The notes under the pieces: generated by a model
Seen by the model: only the letters and a program-made list of their open reading frames with translations
Databases searched by the model: none
Told to the model about the DNA's origin: nothing
Shown here: positions 18,041 to 26,746 of the stretch, in pieces
Position numbering within the stretch: the first letter of the stretch is position 1
Layout of the letters: each line of letters begins with the position of its first letter
Position numbers and translations under genes: made by a program
Assembly (NCBI GenBank): GCA_021151625.1
Contig: JAGKWY010000048.1
Coordinates: forward strand, 1 to 64,000
DNA length: 64,000 nucleotides
Direction of reading: 5' to 3'
Source of the DNA: Gammaproteobacteria bacterium
GTDB taxonomy: Bacteria; Pseudomonadota; Gammaproteobacteria; Pseudomonadales; Cellvibrionaceae

Positions 18041-18355
18041 ATGAACTTTAACACTAACAACTCACTGGATTCTGTCAGTGCAAAAAGCACTCGCAGCAAG
18101 CCCAGCACCAGCGGTGCTCCAGAAGCCAAGGCACCCGCCAGTACACCGACAGCGCCAAGCAGTAACGCGGGTGATCAGGTAGTCCTCAGTCAGGAAGCGC
18201 AGACATTAGGCCGCCTGCAAAGCAAGATTGACAGCGCTCCGGATGTAAACCTGGACAAAGTGGCAGAGATTCGTCGTGCCATTGCAGAGGGCCGTTTCGA
18301 AATTAACCCTGAGCGTATTGCGGAAAACATGCTAAATCAGGATTTGCTGGGCTAA
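18041..18355 (+). CDS. flgM: Anti-sigma-28 factor FlgM
   Basis: FlgM binds and holds FliA (sigma-28) until the hook is finished, then is exported through it. The 104-residue protein has the usual disordered Ser/Ala/Pro-rich N-terminal half and the sigma-binding C-terminal half with QVVLSQEAQTLGRLQSKI and KVAEIRRAIAEGRFEINPER ending IAENMLNQDLLG. An AGGGG ribosome site precedes the ATG. Confidence 0.95.
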   Translation: MNFNTNNSLDSVSAKSTRSKPSTSGAPEAKAPASTPTAPSSNAGDQVVLSQEAQTLGRLQSKIDSAPDVNLDKVAEIRRAIAEGRFEINPERIAENMLNQDLLG

Positions 18356-18455
18356 GCAGTAGAGTTTAAAACCGTTTTATTGATCGGGTGGCAATAAACA
18401 GGCTCTTCCCCGGCGCCTGTTTATCCTTCCCCCCTCCACAACAAAAGAGGTTGCT

Positions 18456-18932
18456 ATGTCTCTTGATATCACCGCCCTGCGCCAAATGCTTGCGCAGGAC
18501 TCAGCCGCACTTTCCCAACTCAAACAACTACTCACTCGTGAGCGCGAATTGCTTGAGCAGCGCAAGCAAGAAGGCTTGCAAGAAATAATTGAGCAAAAAG
18601 CAGCTGTTGTTGATCACCTTAACAACAGCTCCAAAATCCGTAATCAAATACTGAATACGCTCGGATTAGCTCCTAACGCTAGCGGCTGGGATACTTTCTT
18701 GCAGCGTAATACCGCCACCCTGCCCCTGCGCGACGATTGGAAAAATCTGGTGGGTGATTTTGAAGAATGCCAAAAAATGAATGACGTGAATGGCAAAATG
18801 ATCGCCCGTTCACAGCAGACACTTAATCATTTGCTCAACTTACTGCGCGGTAAAGTAGCTGCGCCATCACTTTACACTGCCCAAGGCACTCAAACCCAAT
18901 ATACATCCTCTTACACAGTCGCCAAGGCCTAG
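18456..18932 (+). CDS. flgN: Flagellar export chaperone FlgN
   Basis: FlgN is the cytoplasmic chaperone for FlgK and FlgL. The 158-residue protein is almost wholly alpha-helical, with a long coiled-coil start (LRQMLAQDSAALSQLKQLLT, then REREL) and a C-terminal NHLLNLLRGK helix, as in Pseudomonas FlgN. It follows flgM by 100 bases and probably shares its sigma-28 promoter. FlgN sequences diverge strongly, so position next to flgM carries much of the evidence. Confidence 0.85.
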   Translation: MSLDITALRQMLAQDSAALSQLKQLLTRERELLEQRKQEGLQEIIEQKAAVVDHLNNSSKIRNQILNTLGLAPNASGWDTFLQRNTATLPLRDDWKNLVGDFEECQKMNDVNGKMIARSQQTLNHLLNLLRGKVAAPSLYTAQGTQTQYTSSYTVAKA

Positions 18933-18974
18933 CCTTATCTATATAATCCGCGCCGCATGCTTCGCGTGTGGTGC

Positions 18975-19050
18975 GTCCCTGTAGTTTAATCGGATAGAAC
19001 GTATGCCTCCTAAGCGTATGATGTGGGTTCGATTCCCGCCGGGGACGCCA
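18975..19050 (+). tRNA. tRNA-Arg (anticodon CCU)
   Basis: A complete 76-base cloverleaf: acceptor GTCCCTG pairs with CGGGGAC, G73, and an encoded CCA end at 19048-19050. The anticodon stem is TATGC/GCGTA with loop CTCCTAA, giving anticodon CCT at 19009-19011. The T arm contains GGTTCGATTCC. It reads the rare AGG codon. It is convergent with the methyltransferase gene, only 18 bases from that gene's stop. Confidence 0.95.
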
Positions 19051-19068
19051 TTTACAAAGCCAACAAAC

Positions 19069-19851
19069 TCAGCGCAACGAAGCAGATATAAATACATAAT
19101 CACCTGCATTTGATTGGTAACTTTCCAGCACCTGCTCAAACTTTCCTGTTGAAAGATCCTCTTCAAGCAACTGCAAACCCTTTTCAAGTTCACTACTTGG
19201 GCACAGGGAGGCAAATGAAGAAATATTGGCGCGGACTTTTGGGTCCAAATACTGCGCAGGCCTTTCTTTACCGGAATATAAAAACAAATCCTGTAGATCA
19301 TTGGTCACATGAAATGGGATTAGATCATCGATAACAAAACCGGCCTTGAGTAATGATTGAATAACTAATTGTTGCTCCGGCATTTGTTTAATCGATTTTC
19401 GCATCATTTCCGGAAAATAATGACCCAGCCAATAGTGTTTCATTTGTTCAGGGAATGCAGTGAAGATAATAAATGGCCCGGTGCCAAGTACTCGAGCCAC
19501 TTCAGTGAAAACAGATGGGAGATCAACAAAATGATGAATCGCCAGGGTACAAATTACACCATCGAAGAAATTATTTTTATAGGGCAATTCACTCGCACCA
19601 GCTAACTGCCAGTTGATTCCGGCATTTTTAGCCCTGGCCTGTTCAAGTATCACGCTGGAGATATCCACGCCATGCCAACAACCACCTAATACTGACAACT
19701 CATTAGTGTAATTACCGACACCACAGGCCAAATCCAGAAATTGCTTGCCCTCCTCTATCCCAAGCATTTGCGCTAACTGATGAACGATAAATGGATCCGG
19801 CTTGCGTGTTGTTGAATACGAATGACCAATATCGTTGTAGATAGAATACAT
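19069..19851 (-). CDS. Class I SAM-dependent methyltransferase, substrate unknown
   Basis: This 260-residue Rossmann-type methyltransferase shows motif I FLDLACGVGNYTNEL, the ribose-binding Asp in HGVDISSVILEQAR, and motif IV/post-I FDGVICTLAIHHFVDLPSVF typical of the Methyltransf_11 family. There is no signal peptide or membrane segment, so it is cytoplasmic. The C-terminal half (about 150-260) carries no substrate motif I can name. It follows ccmC by 12 bases on the same strand and is probably cotranscribed, although no functional link to haem export is evident. Candidates include a small-molecule or quinone methylase. Confidence 0.8.
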   Translation of the reverse strand: MYSIYNDIGHSYSTTRKPDPFIVHQLAQMLGIEEGKQFLDLACGVGNYTNELSVLGGCWHGVDISSVILEQARAKNAGINWQLAGASELPYKNNFFDGVICTLAIHHFVDLPSVFTEVARVLGTGPFIIFTAFPEQMKHYWLGHYFPEMMRKSIKQMPEQQLVIQSLLKAGFVIDDLIPFHVTNDLQDLFLYSGKERPAQYLDPKVRANISSFASLCPSSELEKGLQLLEEDLSTGKFEQVLESYQSNAGDYVFISASLR

Positions 19852-19863
19852 ATGCGACCAACG

Positions 19864-20598
19864 CTAATTACCAGAAATAAACAACTCTCTTACCCATTGT
19901 TTTTTCTGCTCCTGACGCAGGATCTCCATACGCGTCCAGGCAGTCAACAATGCCAAATAGAGAATGTACATCCCAAGAATATTGATAAGCAGCGGCACCA
20001 ACATAGAAACATCTATAGCCCCTTTGGTGATAGATGCTGGCTGATGCAGGGTATTCCACCACTCTACAGATTTTTTAATAATAATGATGTTCACCACACC
20101 AACCAGCGACAAAACTGCAGCCGCTTTATTGCCTGCATCTTTATTTTGATAGGCCTCTTGCAGGGCATAAACACCGAGAAACAAAAAGAACAAAATCAAC
20201 ATAGAGGTAATTCTCGCATCCCACACCCACCAGGCTCCCCAAGTGGGCTTACCCCAAATAGAACCTGTCACTAACGCAATGAATGTAAACACAGCACCTA
20301 TTGGCGCAGACACTTTCATCGCCATAAAGGACAGTTTTGTTTTCCAAATCAGGCCTGCGGCTCCCATAATTGCCATAGCAACATAAGCAACTTCAGCAAT
20401 GTGCGCGACAGGTGCATGAATAAATAGAATGCGATAACTATTCCCCTGCTTTGAGTCGACCGGGGCAAATCCCAGCCCCCACAGGGTACCGACAACCAAC
20501 AGCACCAGGGACACAAAATACATATACGGCAGCCAGATACTGGTTTTTTGGTAAAACCACGTAGGCGTGCCTAACTGATACACCCAAGTCCATCTCAT
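19864..20598 (-). CDS. ccmC: Haem-handling protein CcmC (cytochrome c maturation)
   Basis: CcmC presents haem to the chaperone CcmE in the periplasm during cytochrome c assembly. The 244-residue protein has six predicted membrane helices, the periplasmic tryptophan-rich WGKPTWGAWWVWDAR segment (residues about 115-129), and both haem-ligand histidines: His61 (ILFIHAP) and His185 (EWWNTLHQ). Length equals the E. coli protein. The usual partners are absent: ccmAB should precede and ccmDEFGH follow, but the gene stands first on its strand (rsmE diverges 178 bases away) and is followed only by a methyltransferase. Whether it serves a Ccm set elsewhere or is a paralogue cannot be told here. Confidence 0.88.
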   Translation of the reverse strand: MRWTWVYQLGTPTWFYQKTSIWLPYMYFVSLVLLVVGTLWGLGFAPVDSKQGNSYRILFIHAPVAHIAEVAYVAMAIMGAAGLIWKTKLSFMAMKVSAPIGAVFTFIALVTGSIWGKPTWGAWWVWDARITSMLILFFLFLGVYALQEAYQNKDAGNKAAAVLSLVGVVNIIIIKKSVEWWNTLHQPASITKGAIDVSMLVPLLINILGMYILYLALLTAWTRMEILRQEQKKQWVRELFISGN

Positions 20599-20776
20599 AA
20601 TTTATTCTCTGTTTTATAAATAAACGATCTACCTTATCGATAGGTCGTAAACTATAAATTTTTTCCCACTCATTTCACAGGGGGATAGACAACACAAACA
20701 CCGACGACTCCACACCCATAAAGCAAAGGGTTACAATAAGCGTCCCACCATCTCTATTTTTCATGCCCTGCGATTT

Positions 20777-21487
20777 ATGAACCTGATTTTGTTGAACCCT
20801 GATGACCTGACGGCGCCAAATCGCGCGTTTATTCGCGACGCACGCCGCCTTGCCCATATTCGCGAAGTACATGCAGCCAATGCGGGAGAAACATATAAAG
20901 TAGGTTTGTTGAATGGAAATATGGGCAGCGGAACCTTATTGCGTATCGCCGACAACGAACTGGAATTTGAGCTTTCACTGGATACCCCGCCGCCGCCCGC
21001 ATTGCCAATGAAATTGATTCTGGGGTTGCCGCGCCCGAAAATGTTACGCCGTATTTTTCAGACGATTGCCACTCTGGGCGTAAAAGAACTGCACTTGATT
21101 AATTCCTATCGCGTAGAAAAAAGTTATTGGCAAACTCCGTTTTTAGAGGCGGATGCAATTCATGAACAACTGATATTGGGCCTGGAACAAGGGTGCGACA
21201 CACAGTTACCACAAGTGCATTTGCACAAACGCTTCAAACCTTTTGTAGAAGATGAGTTACCGGGGATTATCGCCAATACCACCGCCCTGGTTGCACACCC
21301 CTATACTGAAACAGAATGTCCACGCAACATTGATTATTCGCTGAGTCTGGCAGTTGGCCCCGAGGGCGGGTTTATTGCTTATGAAATCGATTTACTGAAA
21401 AAAATCGGCTTTGATGCTGTGCATTTGGGTGAGCGGATTATGCGAGTGGAAACAGCAATTCCCTATTTATTAGGTAGATTATTTTAA
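20777..21487 (+). CDS. rsmE: 16S rRNA m3U1498 methyltransferase RsmE
   Basis: RsmE methylates N3 of U1498 in 16S rRNA using SAM. The N-terminal PUA-like domain (about 1-75) is followed by a SPOUT/trefoil-knot domain with LILGLPRPKMLRRIFQ, SLAVGPEGGFIAYEIDLL and HLGERIMRVETAIPYLLG, all family hallmarks. Its 236 residues are normal. The ATG at 20777 gives MNLILLNPDDLTAPNRAFIR, the expected start. It is divergent from ccmC and convergent with the GGDEF-EAL gene. Confidence 0.93.
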   Translation: MNLILLNPDDLTAPNRAFIRDARRLAHIREVHAANAGETYKVGLLNGNMGSGTLLRIADNELEFELSLDTPPPPALPMKLILGLPRPKMLRRIFQTIATLGVKELHLINSYRVEKSYWQTPFLEADAIHEQLILGLEQGCDTQLPQVHLHKRFKPFVEDELPGIIANTTALVAHPYTETECPRNIDYSLSLAVGPEGGFIAYEIDLLKKIGFDAVHLGERIMRVETAIPYLLGRLF

Positions 21488-21500
21488 TTCCTTCCCTATT

Positions 21501-21524
21501 CCCCTCTCTTGTTACCGAGAGGGG
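21501..21524. terminator. Possible bidirectional hairpin between rsmE and the GGDEF-EAL gene
   Basis: CCCCTCTC (21501-21508) and GAGAGGGG (21517-21524) form a perfect 8-bp GC-rich stem in the 61-base gap between two converging genes. No T-run follows on either strand, so termination by this hairpin alone is uncertain. Confidence 0.4.
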
Positions 21525-21548
21525 CTAAAGTAAAGTACAGCGAAAAAT

Positions 21549-23744
21549 TTATTTTTTACCCAGGAAAGTTTCAAAGCGCTCAATTGGTATTGGCTGACTG
21601 GATAAATATCCCTGATAGTAATCGCAACCGAAAGATTTCAGAATAGCTAATTGCTCCTCTTCCTCTACCCCTTCGGCTACCAATTCCATGTCCAGCAAAC
21701 GCCCCATGGTAATAATGGTTTCAACCAGCACGCGGTCGTTGCGATCTTCGATAATATCGCGCACAAACCCCCGATCAATTTTCAGAGTGCTTACCGGCAA
21801 ACGCTTGAGATAACTGATTGATGAATAACCAGTACCAAAATCATCCAGCGAGAAACTAATTCCATGCCCACTGAGTGTAGTCATAGTGGCGATAGCATCA
21901 TCTACACGCTGGATCACAATGCCTTCAGTAATTTCCATATCCAGTGAGTCTTTCGGAATCTGGTATTTTTCCAATGTTGCAATCACATCATCCACAAACG
22001 CAACACGACGGAATTGGCGCGGGCTGATATTGATGCTCAAACGCATCCCCTCTTGCCACAAACCCGAAAGATGCCATTTCACCAGGGTTTTACAGGCGTC
22101 TTCCAATACCCATTGCCCTACTTCGATAATCATGCCGGAAGTTTCCAGAACCGGAATAAATTCTACTGGTGACACCATACCCTTGGTGGGATGATGCCAA
22201 CGCAACAGCGCCTCTGCGCCCACAACACGATTGGATTTAATATCAATTTTAGGCTGGTAATACAGCTGGAAATGCCCTTCCTCCAACGCACGATGCAGAT
22301 CGCCTTCCATCGTTAATTGGCGACTGACTTTGTCTGCCATTTCTTCGTTAAAGAATTCGATTGAATCGCGGCCTTTCTCTTTCACCTGATACATAGCAGT
22401 ATCGGCATAGCGCAACAATTCATGCACTGAATTATTTTTATCCGGATAAACCACTACCCCAACGCTACAGGTCACACGCAATTCCATGCTGTCATACATA
22501 TATGGCTGGGAAATAATGGAGCGGATTTTTTCGCTGATCTCACCTGCACGCAACGCGGCAGTTTCAATATTTTGGTCGAGCACGGTGAGCACAACGACGA
22601 ACTCATCGCCACTCAAGCGCGCAACCAGATCTTCTTCACGCACTGATTGCTGCAAGCGCGATGCAACCACTTCCAATACGCGGTCACCCACCGGATGCCC
22701 GAGCGAATCGTTAATGGTTTTAAATTGATCGAGATCGATAAAAAGCACAGCGCCGAAATAACCGTGACGCTCAGCGCGACGCAATTCGTGCTCCAGGCGC
22801 TCCACCAATTGCACGCGGTTAGGCAAACCAGTCAATGCATCGTGGTGAGCCATAAACTCCATTTTGGCTTGCGCGTTTTTACGCTCGGTAATATCTACCG
22901 AAACAATGAGGGCAACTTTTTCGTCATAGAATGCCAAGGGCATTATGTGAGTTTGCAAGAATAATTGCTTACCGGTAGCTGTGACGAAACGCTCTTCAAC
23001 CACATCCAGCTCTTCATTGCCGCGAATTACGCGATAATCGTTTTGCAGCATGGTATCTATATCGAAGACAGAGTTTTTCAGCAGCTGACGCACATGCAAA
23101 TTGCGCATCTGTTCTGGCGTGTACCCCAGTTCAGTAGCCAGTGCTTTGTTCGCAAATAAGTAATAACCGGCAATATTGCGCGCACCGATCATTACCGGCA
23201 GGTGATCAATAATCTGCCGCAAATGCTCTTCACTTTTACGCAAGGCCAATTCCACTGCACGACGTTTGGCGAGCGACAGCTCAACGACATCCAGCAATTG
23301 GTTGGAACTTGCAATTAACTGGGCCAATTCATCTTTGCGTTGCGCAGGCAATTGTGTCAGGCGATTAACACCGGGGGTATTATCGGTAATTTTGCTGGTG
23401 AGCCAGCGGGTTTTGACTTCCGGGCGAGTACTGCTGCCCTGAGCCAGGACATTGCCGGTATCGTCATAAATTACCACTTCATAAATAAAACCGTAGCGCA
23501 GTAAACCGTTTACAACCTCATAGGACAACTCATCATCCAAGGTAGAAACCGAGCGTACCGCCGGGGGAGTAGCGACTTTAACAACGCGATCAATTAATGA
23601 CTCCAACTCTTTTTCCTGATTGAGAAAATCGAGATAAAGCTGGACTGAGCTCAGTAAAAAGCTGAGAACGAACGCCAAAATAATGCCAATTTTGGCAAGC
23701 TGGAAAGAGATGCCATTAAAAAAGGATGGGGCTTTATCTCTCAT
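21549..23744 (-). CDS. PAS-GGDEF-EAL c-di-GMP signalling protein with shortened sensor region
   Basis: Order: N-terminal membrane helix (about 18-38), short periplasmic-type segment (to about 115), linker, PAS (about 165-290), GGDEF (about 300-460), EAL (about 475-731). The EAL domain keeps its catalytic set: EALLRW, NISPRQF, MEITEG, LDDFGTGYSS, LKIDRGF, AEGVEEEE and YYQGY, so phosphodiesterase activity is likely. The cyclase motif reads SGDEF instead of GGDEF and may still be active or only bind GTP. Related proteins have a second membrane helix and a HAMP-like stretch after the RWLT motif; here RWLTSKITD runs straight into the post-HAMP region (PGVNRLTQLPAQRKDEL), so about 80-90 residues seem missing near 23390. 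The ATG overlaps the ald stop (ATGA), indicating coupled translation. Confidence 0.85.
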   Translation of the reverse strand: MRDKAPSFFNGISFQLAKIGIILAFVLSFLLSSVQLYLDFLNQEKELESLIDRVVKVATPPAVRSVSTLDDELSYEVVNGLLRYGFIYEVVIYDDTGNVLAQGSSTRPEVKTRWLTSKITDNTPGVNRLTQLPAQRKDELAQLIASSNQLLDVVELSLAKRRAVELALRKSEEHLRQIIDHLPVMIGARNIAGYYLFANKALATELGYTPEQMRNLHVRQLLKNSVFDIDTMLQNDYRVIRGNEELDVVEERFVTATGKQLFLQTHIMPLAFYDEKVALIVSVDITERKNAQAKMEFMAHHDALTGLPNRVQLVERLEHELRRAERHGYFGAVLFIDLDQFKTINDSLGHPVGDRVLEVVASRLQQSVREEDLVARLSGDEFVVVLTVLDQNIETAALRAGEISEKIRSIISQPYMYDSMELRVTCSVGVVVYPDKNNSVHELLRYADTAMYQVKEKGRDSIEFFNEEMADKVSRQLTMEGDLHRALEEGHFQLYYQPKIDIKSNRVVGAEALLRWHHPTKGMVSPVEFIPVLETSGMIIEVGQWVLEDACKTLVKWHLSGLWQEGMRLSINISPRQFRRVAFVDDVIATLEKYQIPKDSLDMEITEGIVIQRVDDAIATMTTLSGHGISFSLDDFGTGYSSISYLKRLPVSTLKIDRGFVRDIIEDRNDRVLVETIITMGRLLDMELVAEGVEEEEQLAILKSFGCDYYQGYLSSQPIPIERFETFLGKK

Positions 23745-24757
23745 CGACCTAGGATTTCCGGGAGCTGGGTATAATTTTGGATACTGTTATTGGGGACAAA
23801 GGCAAGCGTTGCATTAGTCAGCCCCAAGGTTGCCGTGCGTCCAACAGCGCTGGGAATATTAGCTACGCAATAGTGGATAACGCCCTCTTCAACGTAAGTT
23901 GGCTGCTGATGAGTAGTCGCACGCGAGGTTTCAAAGCACCCCCCCTGATCAATGGCCACATCCACCAACACACTGCCGGGCTCCATGGTGCGAATTAGCG
24001 CGCAATCAATTAGTTTAGGAGCGCTGGCACCGGCATTTAACACACTACCAATAATTAAATCGGCAGATCGTGCGTATTCATTTACGCGCTCTTGTACTGC
24101 GTATTCGCAAATAACCCGACCGCGCCACAAGTCATCAAGGTGGCGCAGGCGCGCAATAGATTTATCCATCACCCTGACCTGCGCCCCTAAACCTACTGCC
24201 ATGGCGGCCGCATTGGCTCCGACTACTCCACCACCAAGAATCAAGACATTAGCTGGCGCAACACCAGGAATCCCGCCAAGCAATACACCCTTGCCACCTT
24301 GGGCCGCCTCCAGATGATGGGCTCCCGCCTGCACCGCCATGCGCCCGGCGATTTCTGACATGGGTGCCAATAGCGGTAATCGCCCCTGAGTATCGGTCAG
24401 GGTTTCATAAGCAATGCAGGTTGCGCCGGATGCAAGTAACGCATCCGTTAGCGAACGGCTCGCCGCCAAATGCAAATAGGTAAATAAACAGTGATGGGCA
24501 GTTAATAATCCGTATTCCTGCAGCTGCGGTTCTTTGACCTTAACAATCAACTCCGCTGCAGCATATAAATCGACAAGTGAATCGCAGTGATGTGCACCGG
24601 CATGCTGGTACTGCGCATCGCTAAAACCAGCTGCAACACCCGCTCCATGCATTACATAAACCTCGTGCCCGGCTGCACGCAATTCAGCAACGCCCGCAGG
24701 TGTTAACGCGACGCGGTTTTCGCCGGTTTTAATTTCTTTGGGAATTCCAACACGCAT
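23741..24757 (-). CDS. ald: Alanine dehydrogenase, shortened near the C-terminus
   Basis: Ald interconverts L-alanine and pyruvate plus ammonia with NAD. The start MRVGIPKEIKTGENRVALTP, the LIVKVKEPQ lysine, the TYLHLA histidine (His96), the Rossmann loop VLILGGGVVGANAA and DVAIDQGGCFETS with the catalytic Asp (Asp270) are all present. The family is about 370 residues; this protein has 338. After NNATL-like TNATLAFV (residue 321) it jumps to a short tail ending LPEILGR, where relatives have about 30 more residues (helix plus the LN...G...AVAEAL tail). The active site is complete, but hexamer packing may suffer. The stop overlaps the ATG of the GGDEF-EAL gene. Confidence 0.88.
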   Translation of the reverse strand: MRVGIPKEIKTGENRVALTPAGVAELRAAGHEVYVMHGAGVAAGFSDAQYQHAGAHHCDSLVDLYAAAELIVKVKEPQLQEYGLLTAHHCLFTYLHLAASRSLTDALLASGATCIAYETLTDTQGRLPLLAPMSEIAGRMAVQAGAHHLEAAQGGKGVLLGGIPGVAPANVLILGGGVVGANAAAMAVGLGAQVRVMDKSIARLRHLDDLWRGRVICEYAVQERVNEYARSADLIIGSVLNAGASAPKLIDCALIRTMEPGSVLVDVAIDQGGCFETSRATTHQQPTYVEEGVIHYCVANIPSAVGRTATLGLTNATLAFVPNNSIQNYTQLPEILGR

Positions 24758-25097
24758 ATCGATATCCCATTTTTGCCTGCATCTTTAATCGAGTATAGCC
24801 AGTGTTTTTATATGTTTAATCTCTTAAAGCAATTAGTTTTCGCTAAAAATTGTTTATAACACTGTGTCAAATTGAACCATACTCAATTCAGGAGAAGATG
24901 GAATTTTAAAGCAATGCCCTGTCATTAATTGATAACAGTGTGTTTTATAAAAGTTGGCGCAACTTATGCTGGTACAGAGTTAACGAGTGTTTTTTTGACG
25001 CAACTCCAGCTGCAAAGTTTGCGGAACTTGTCGGTTATCAATGAGCAACTGACAAATCGGGCAGGCTTTTGACAAAAAATGGAGCAACGAGGTAGTT
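24758..25097. other. 340-base intergenic region between ald and the lysozyme-like gene
   Basis: AT-rich divergent spacer carrying the promoters of both flanking genes. A ribosome site (GAGG at 25089-25092) precedes the ATG at 25098. A loose RpoN-like motif (TGGCGC-N5-ATGC at 24955-24969) has two mismatches and is not called. No open frame, RNA gene or strong hairpin was recognised. Confidence 0.5.
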
Positions 25098-25604
25098 ATG
25101 AGCATTTATGTAAGTGATTTGCGCGAACAGATTATTAAACCCTGCCTGGAAGCACTGGGCGATTTCTCCGACAGCAACGCAGATTTGCTACTGGGAACTG
25201 CCACACAGGAATCGCTGTTAAGTGAGCAACATTATTGTGCGGAGCGACAGGGGTTGGGCATTTACCGGATTACCGCAGAAAAGCATCGCGAAATCTGGGA
25301 TAAATACCTGATCCAGTTTCCAGACTTGGCATCCATGGTGCGCGGCTTTGCAAGCCAGCAGCAATTCCTTAAAAACCCCCACCAGGAATTAATCAGCAAT
25401 TGGGCTTATGCAACTGCCGTTGCCTGGATGATTTATAAATCCAGCAACATTGAGACTGGTAAATCTATGGATGGAAACGGATTAGCGCAACTCTGGGCCA
25501 GGTGCTTTGAAAATGGCACAGGCTGCGCACGTAATGCGGAAGAATTTATGGCAACTTATCGTTCAACCATGATGGCAGTAGACAACCATAAACTAGTTGC
25601 CTGA
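25098..25604 (+). CDS. Phage-type lysozyme-like / structural protein of unknown role
   Basis: The 168-residue soluble protein has a helical lysozyme-like look: ADLLLGTATQES places a Glu where soluble lytic transglycosylases and phage muramidases have theirs, followed by GLGIYRITAEKHREIWDKYL, a pattern common in phage virion-associated hydrolases and tail proteins. The C-terminal part (AVAWMIYKSSN, then AQLWARCFENGTGC) also fits that group. No signal peptide, holin or other phage gene is nearby, so this looks like a domesticated or stray cargo gene. Catalytic activity is inferred, not shown. It converges with ttcA, 12 bases apart. Confidence 0.5.
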   Translation: MSIYVSDLREQIIKPCLEALGDFSDSNADLLLGTATQESLLSEQHYCAERQGLGIYRITAEKHREIWDKYLIQFPDLASMVRGFASQQQFLKNPHQELISNWAYATAVAWMIYKSSNIETGKSMDGNGLAQLWARCFENGTGCARNAEEFMATYRSTMMAVDNHKLVA

Positions 25605-25616
25605 AACGCGCTGGAA

Positions 25617-26516
25617 TTATTGAATATCCAGCACATCCATAAATTGCACGCCTTCATCGCGGCGCATCGCCTGGGGTGCAATGCCACACGAATCATCGCC
25701 CTCTGGCTCACTAATCTGCTGCGATTCCAGATTCAGAAAATCAAATAATTTCACATCCGCCAATTGCGATGGCTGTACATTGCGAATTGCAGAAAAAATT
25801 GTTTCTGTGCGGCCGGGATACTGACGCTCCCACATGTGCAACATGTCTTTTACAACCTGCCGCTGTAAATTTTCCTGAGAGCCGCACAAATTACATGGAA
25901 TAATTGGGAAACCTTTCAACTCTGCAAAATGGGCGATATCTTCTTCCGCGCAGTAAGCCAGCGGGCGGATCACGATATTGCGCTTATCATCGGATAAGAG
26001 CTTGGGCGGCATGGCTTTGATCTTGCCGCCATAAAACATATTCAAAAACAGGGTTTCAATAATATCGTCACGGTGATGACCCAATGCAATTTTGGTCGCA
26101 CCTATCTCGTCAGCAAATCCGTAGAGCGTACCGCGACGCAAGCGCGAGCAAAGCCCGCAAGTGGTTTTTCCTTCCGGCACTACTTCTTTTACGATGCTGT
26201 AAGTATCGCGCTCAATAATATGGAATGGTACGCCCAGCTCAGTGAGGTACTGAGGGAGAACGTGTTCGGGAAAGCCTGGTTGCTTCTGATCCATATTGAC
26301 CGCCACCAGCTCAAACGAAATGGGGGCAGTTTTTTGCAGGCTCAACAGAATATCCAGCATGGTGTAGGAATCCTTACCCCCGGACAGGCAAACCATCACC
26401 TTATCGCCCTCTTCAATCATGCCGTAATCGACAATTGCAGAACCGGTCAAGCGGCGCAGGCGCTTCTGCAATTTATTGAATTCAAGACGGTCTTTACGTT
26501 CGTTTAATTCTTTCAT
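25617..26516 (-). CDS. ttcA: tRNA 2-thiocytidine(32) synthetase TtcA
   Basis: TtcA thiolates C32 in certain tRNAs through an iron-sulphur-cluster-dependent, ATP-using reaction. The P-loop VMVCLSGGKDSYTMLD (about residue 40-55) and the two CxxC pairs, TTCGLCSRLRRG and IPCNLCGS, that hold the cluster are visible. The ATG at 26516 (MKELNERKDRLEFNKLQKRL) matches the family start; a start 13 codons further upstream is possible but unconserved. The C-terminal tail after about residue 250 is acidic and variable as in relatives. Length, 299 residues, is normal. Confidence 0.94.
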   Translation of the reverse strand: MKELNERKDRLEFNKLQKRLRRLTGSAIVDYGMIEEGDKVMVCLSGGKDSYTMLDILLSLQKTAPISFELVAVNMDQKQPGFPEHVLPQYLTELGVPFHIIERDTYSIVKEVVPEGKTTCGLCSRLRRGTLYGFADEIGATKIALGHHRDDIIETLFLNMFYGGKIKAMPPKLLSDDKRNIVIRPLAYCAEEDIAHFAELKGFPIIPCNLCGSQENLQRQVVKDMLHMWERQYPGRTETIFSAIRNVQPSQLADVKLFDFLNLESQQISEPEGDDSCGIAPQAMRRDEGVQFMDVLDIQ

Positions 26517-26746
26517 GGGGTAAGGCTCATTTTTGAAGGCACAACCGCGCGGCAAACCGGCGAGGCGCGCATTGTACGGACTTTACCCGCAAGTGGAAAT
26601 CAATCCCGCCACGCGGCAATCACTTGCCGGTCTATACTGGAGCAACTGAACAAAATAAAAGCGAATTCGTCTCACGCCGGCGGCAAGGGTGGTCGTCTGC
26701 TACAGATTCCAGCCACAAACTTCTGATTTCCAGCAAAAAAACTCTC

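Noticed and set aside
20060..20080. Possible loss of a haem-ligand histidine in CcmC (Lys-Lys before SVEWW)
   Set aside because: Counting along the E. coli protein shows that the ligand His184 is the one in NTLHQ, which is present here; the position occupied by Lys is not the ligand.
21549..23744. SGDEF in place of GGDEF taken as proof of an inactive cyclase
   Set aside because: A Ser (or Ala) at the first position is compatible with activity in several known cyclases, so inactivity cannot be claimed from this change.
24955..24969. RpoN-like motif before the lysozyme-like gene (TGGCGC-N5-ATGC)
   Set aside because: Two mismatches in the invariant positions, including the -12 GC context; not enough to call.
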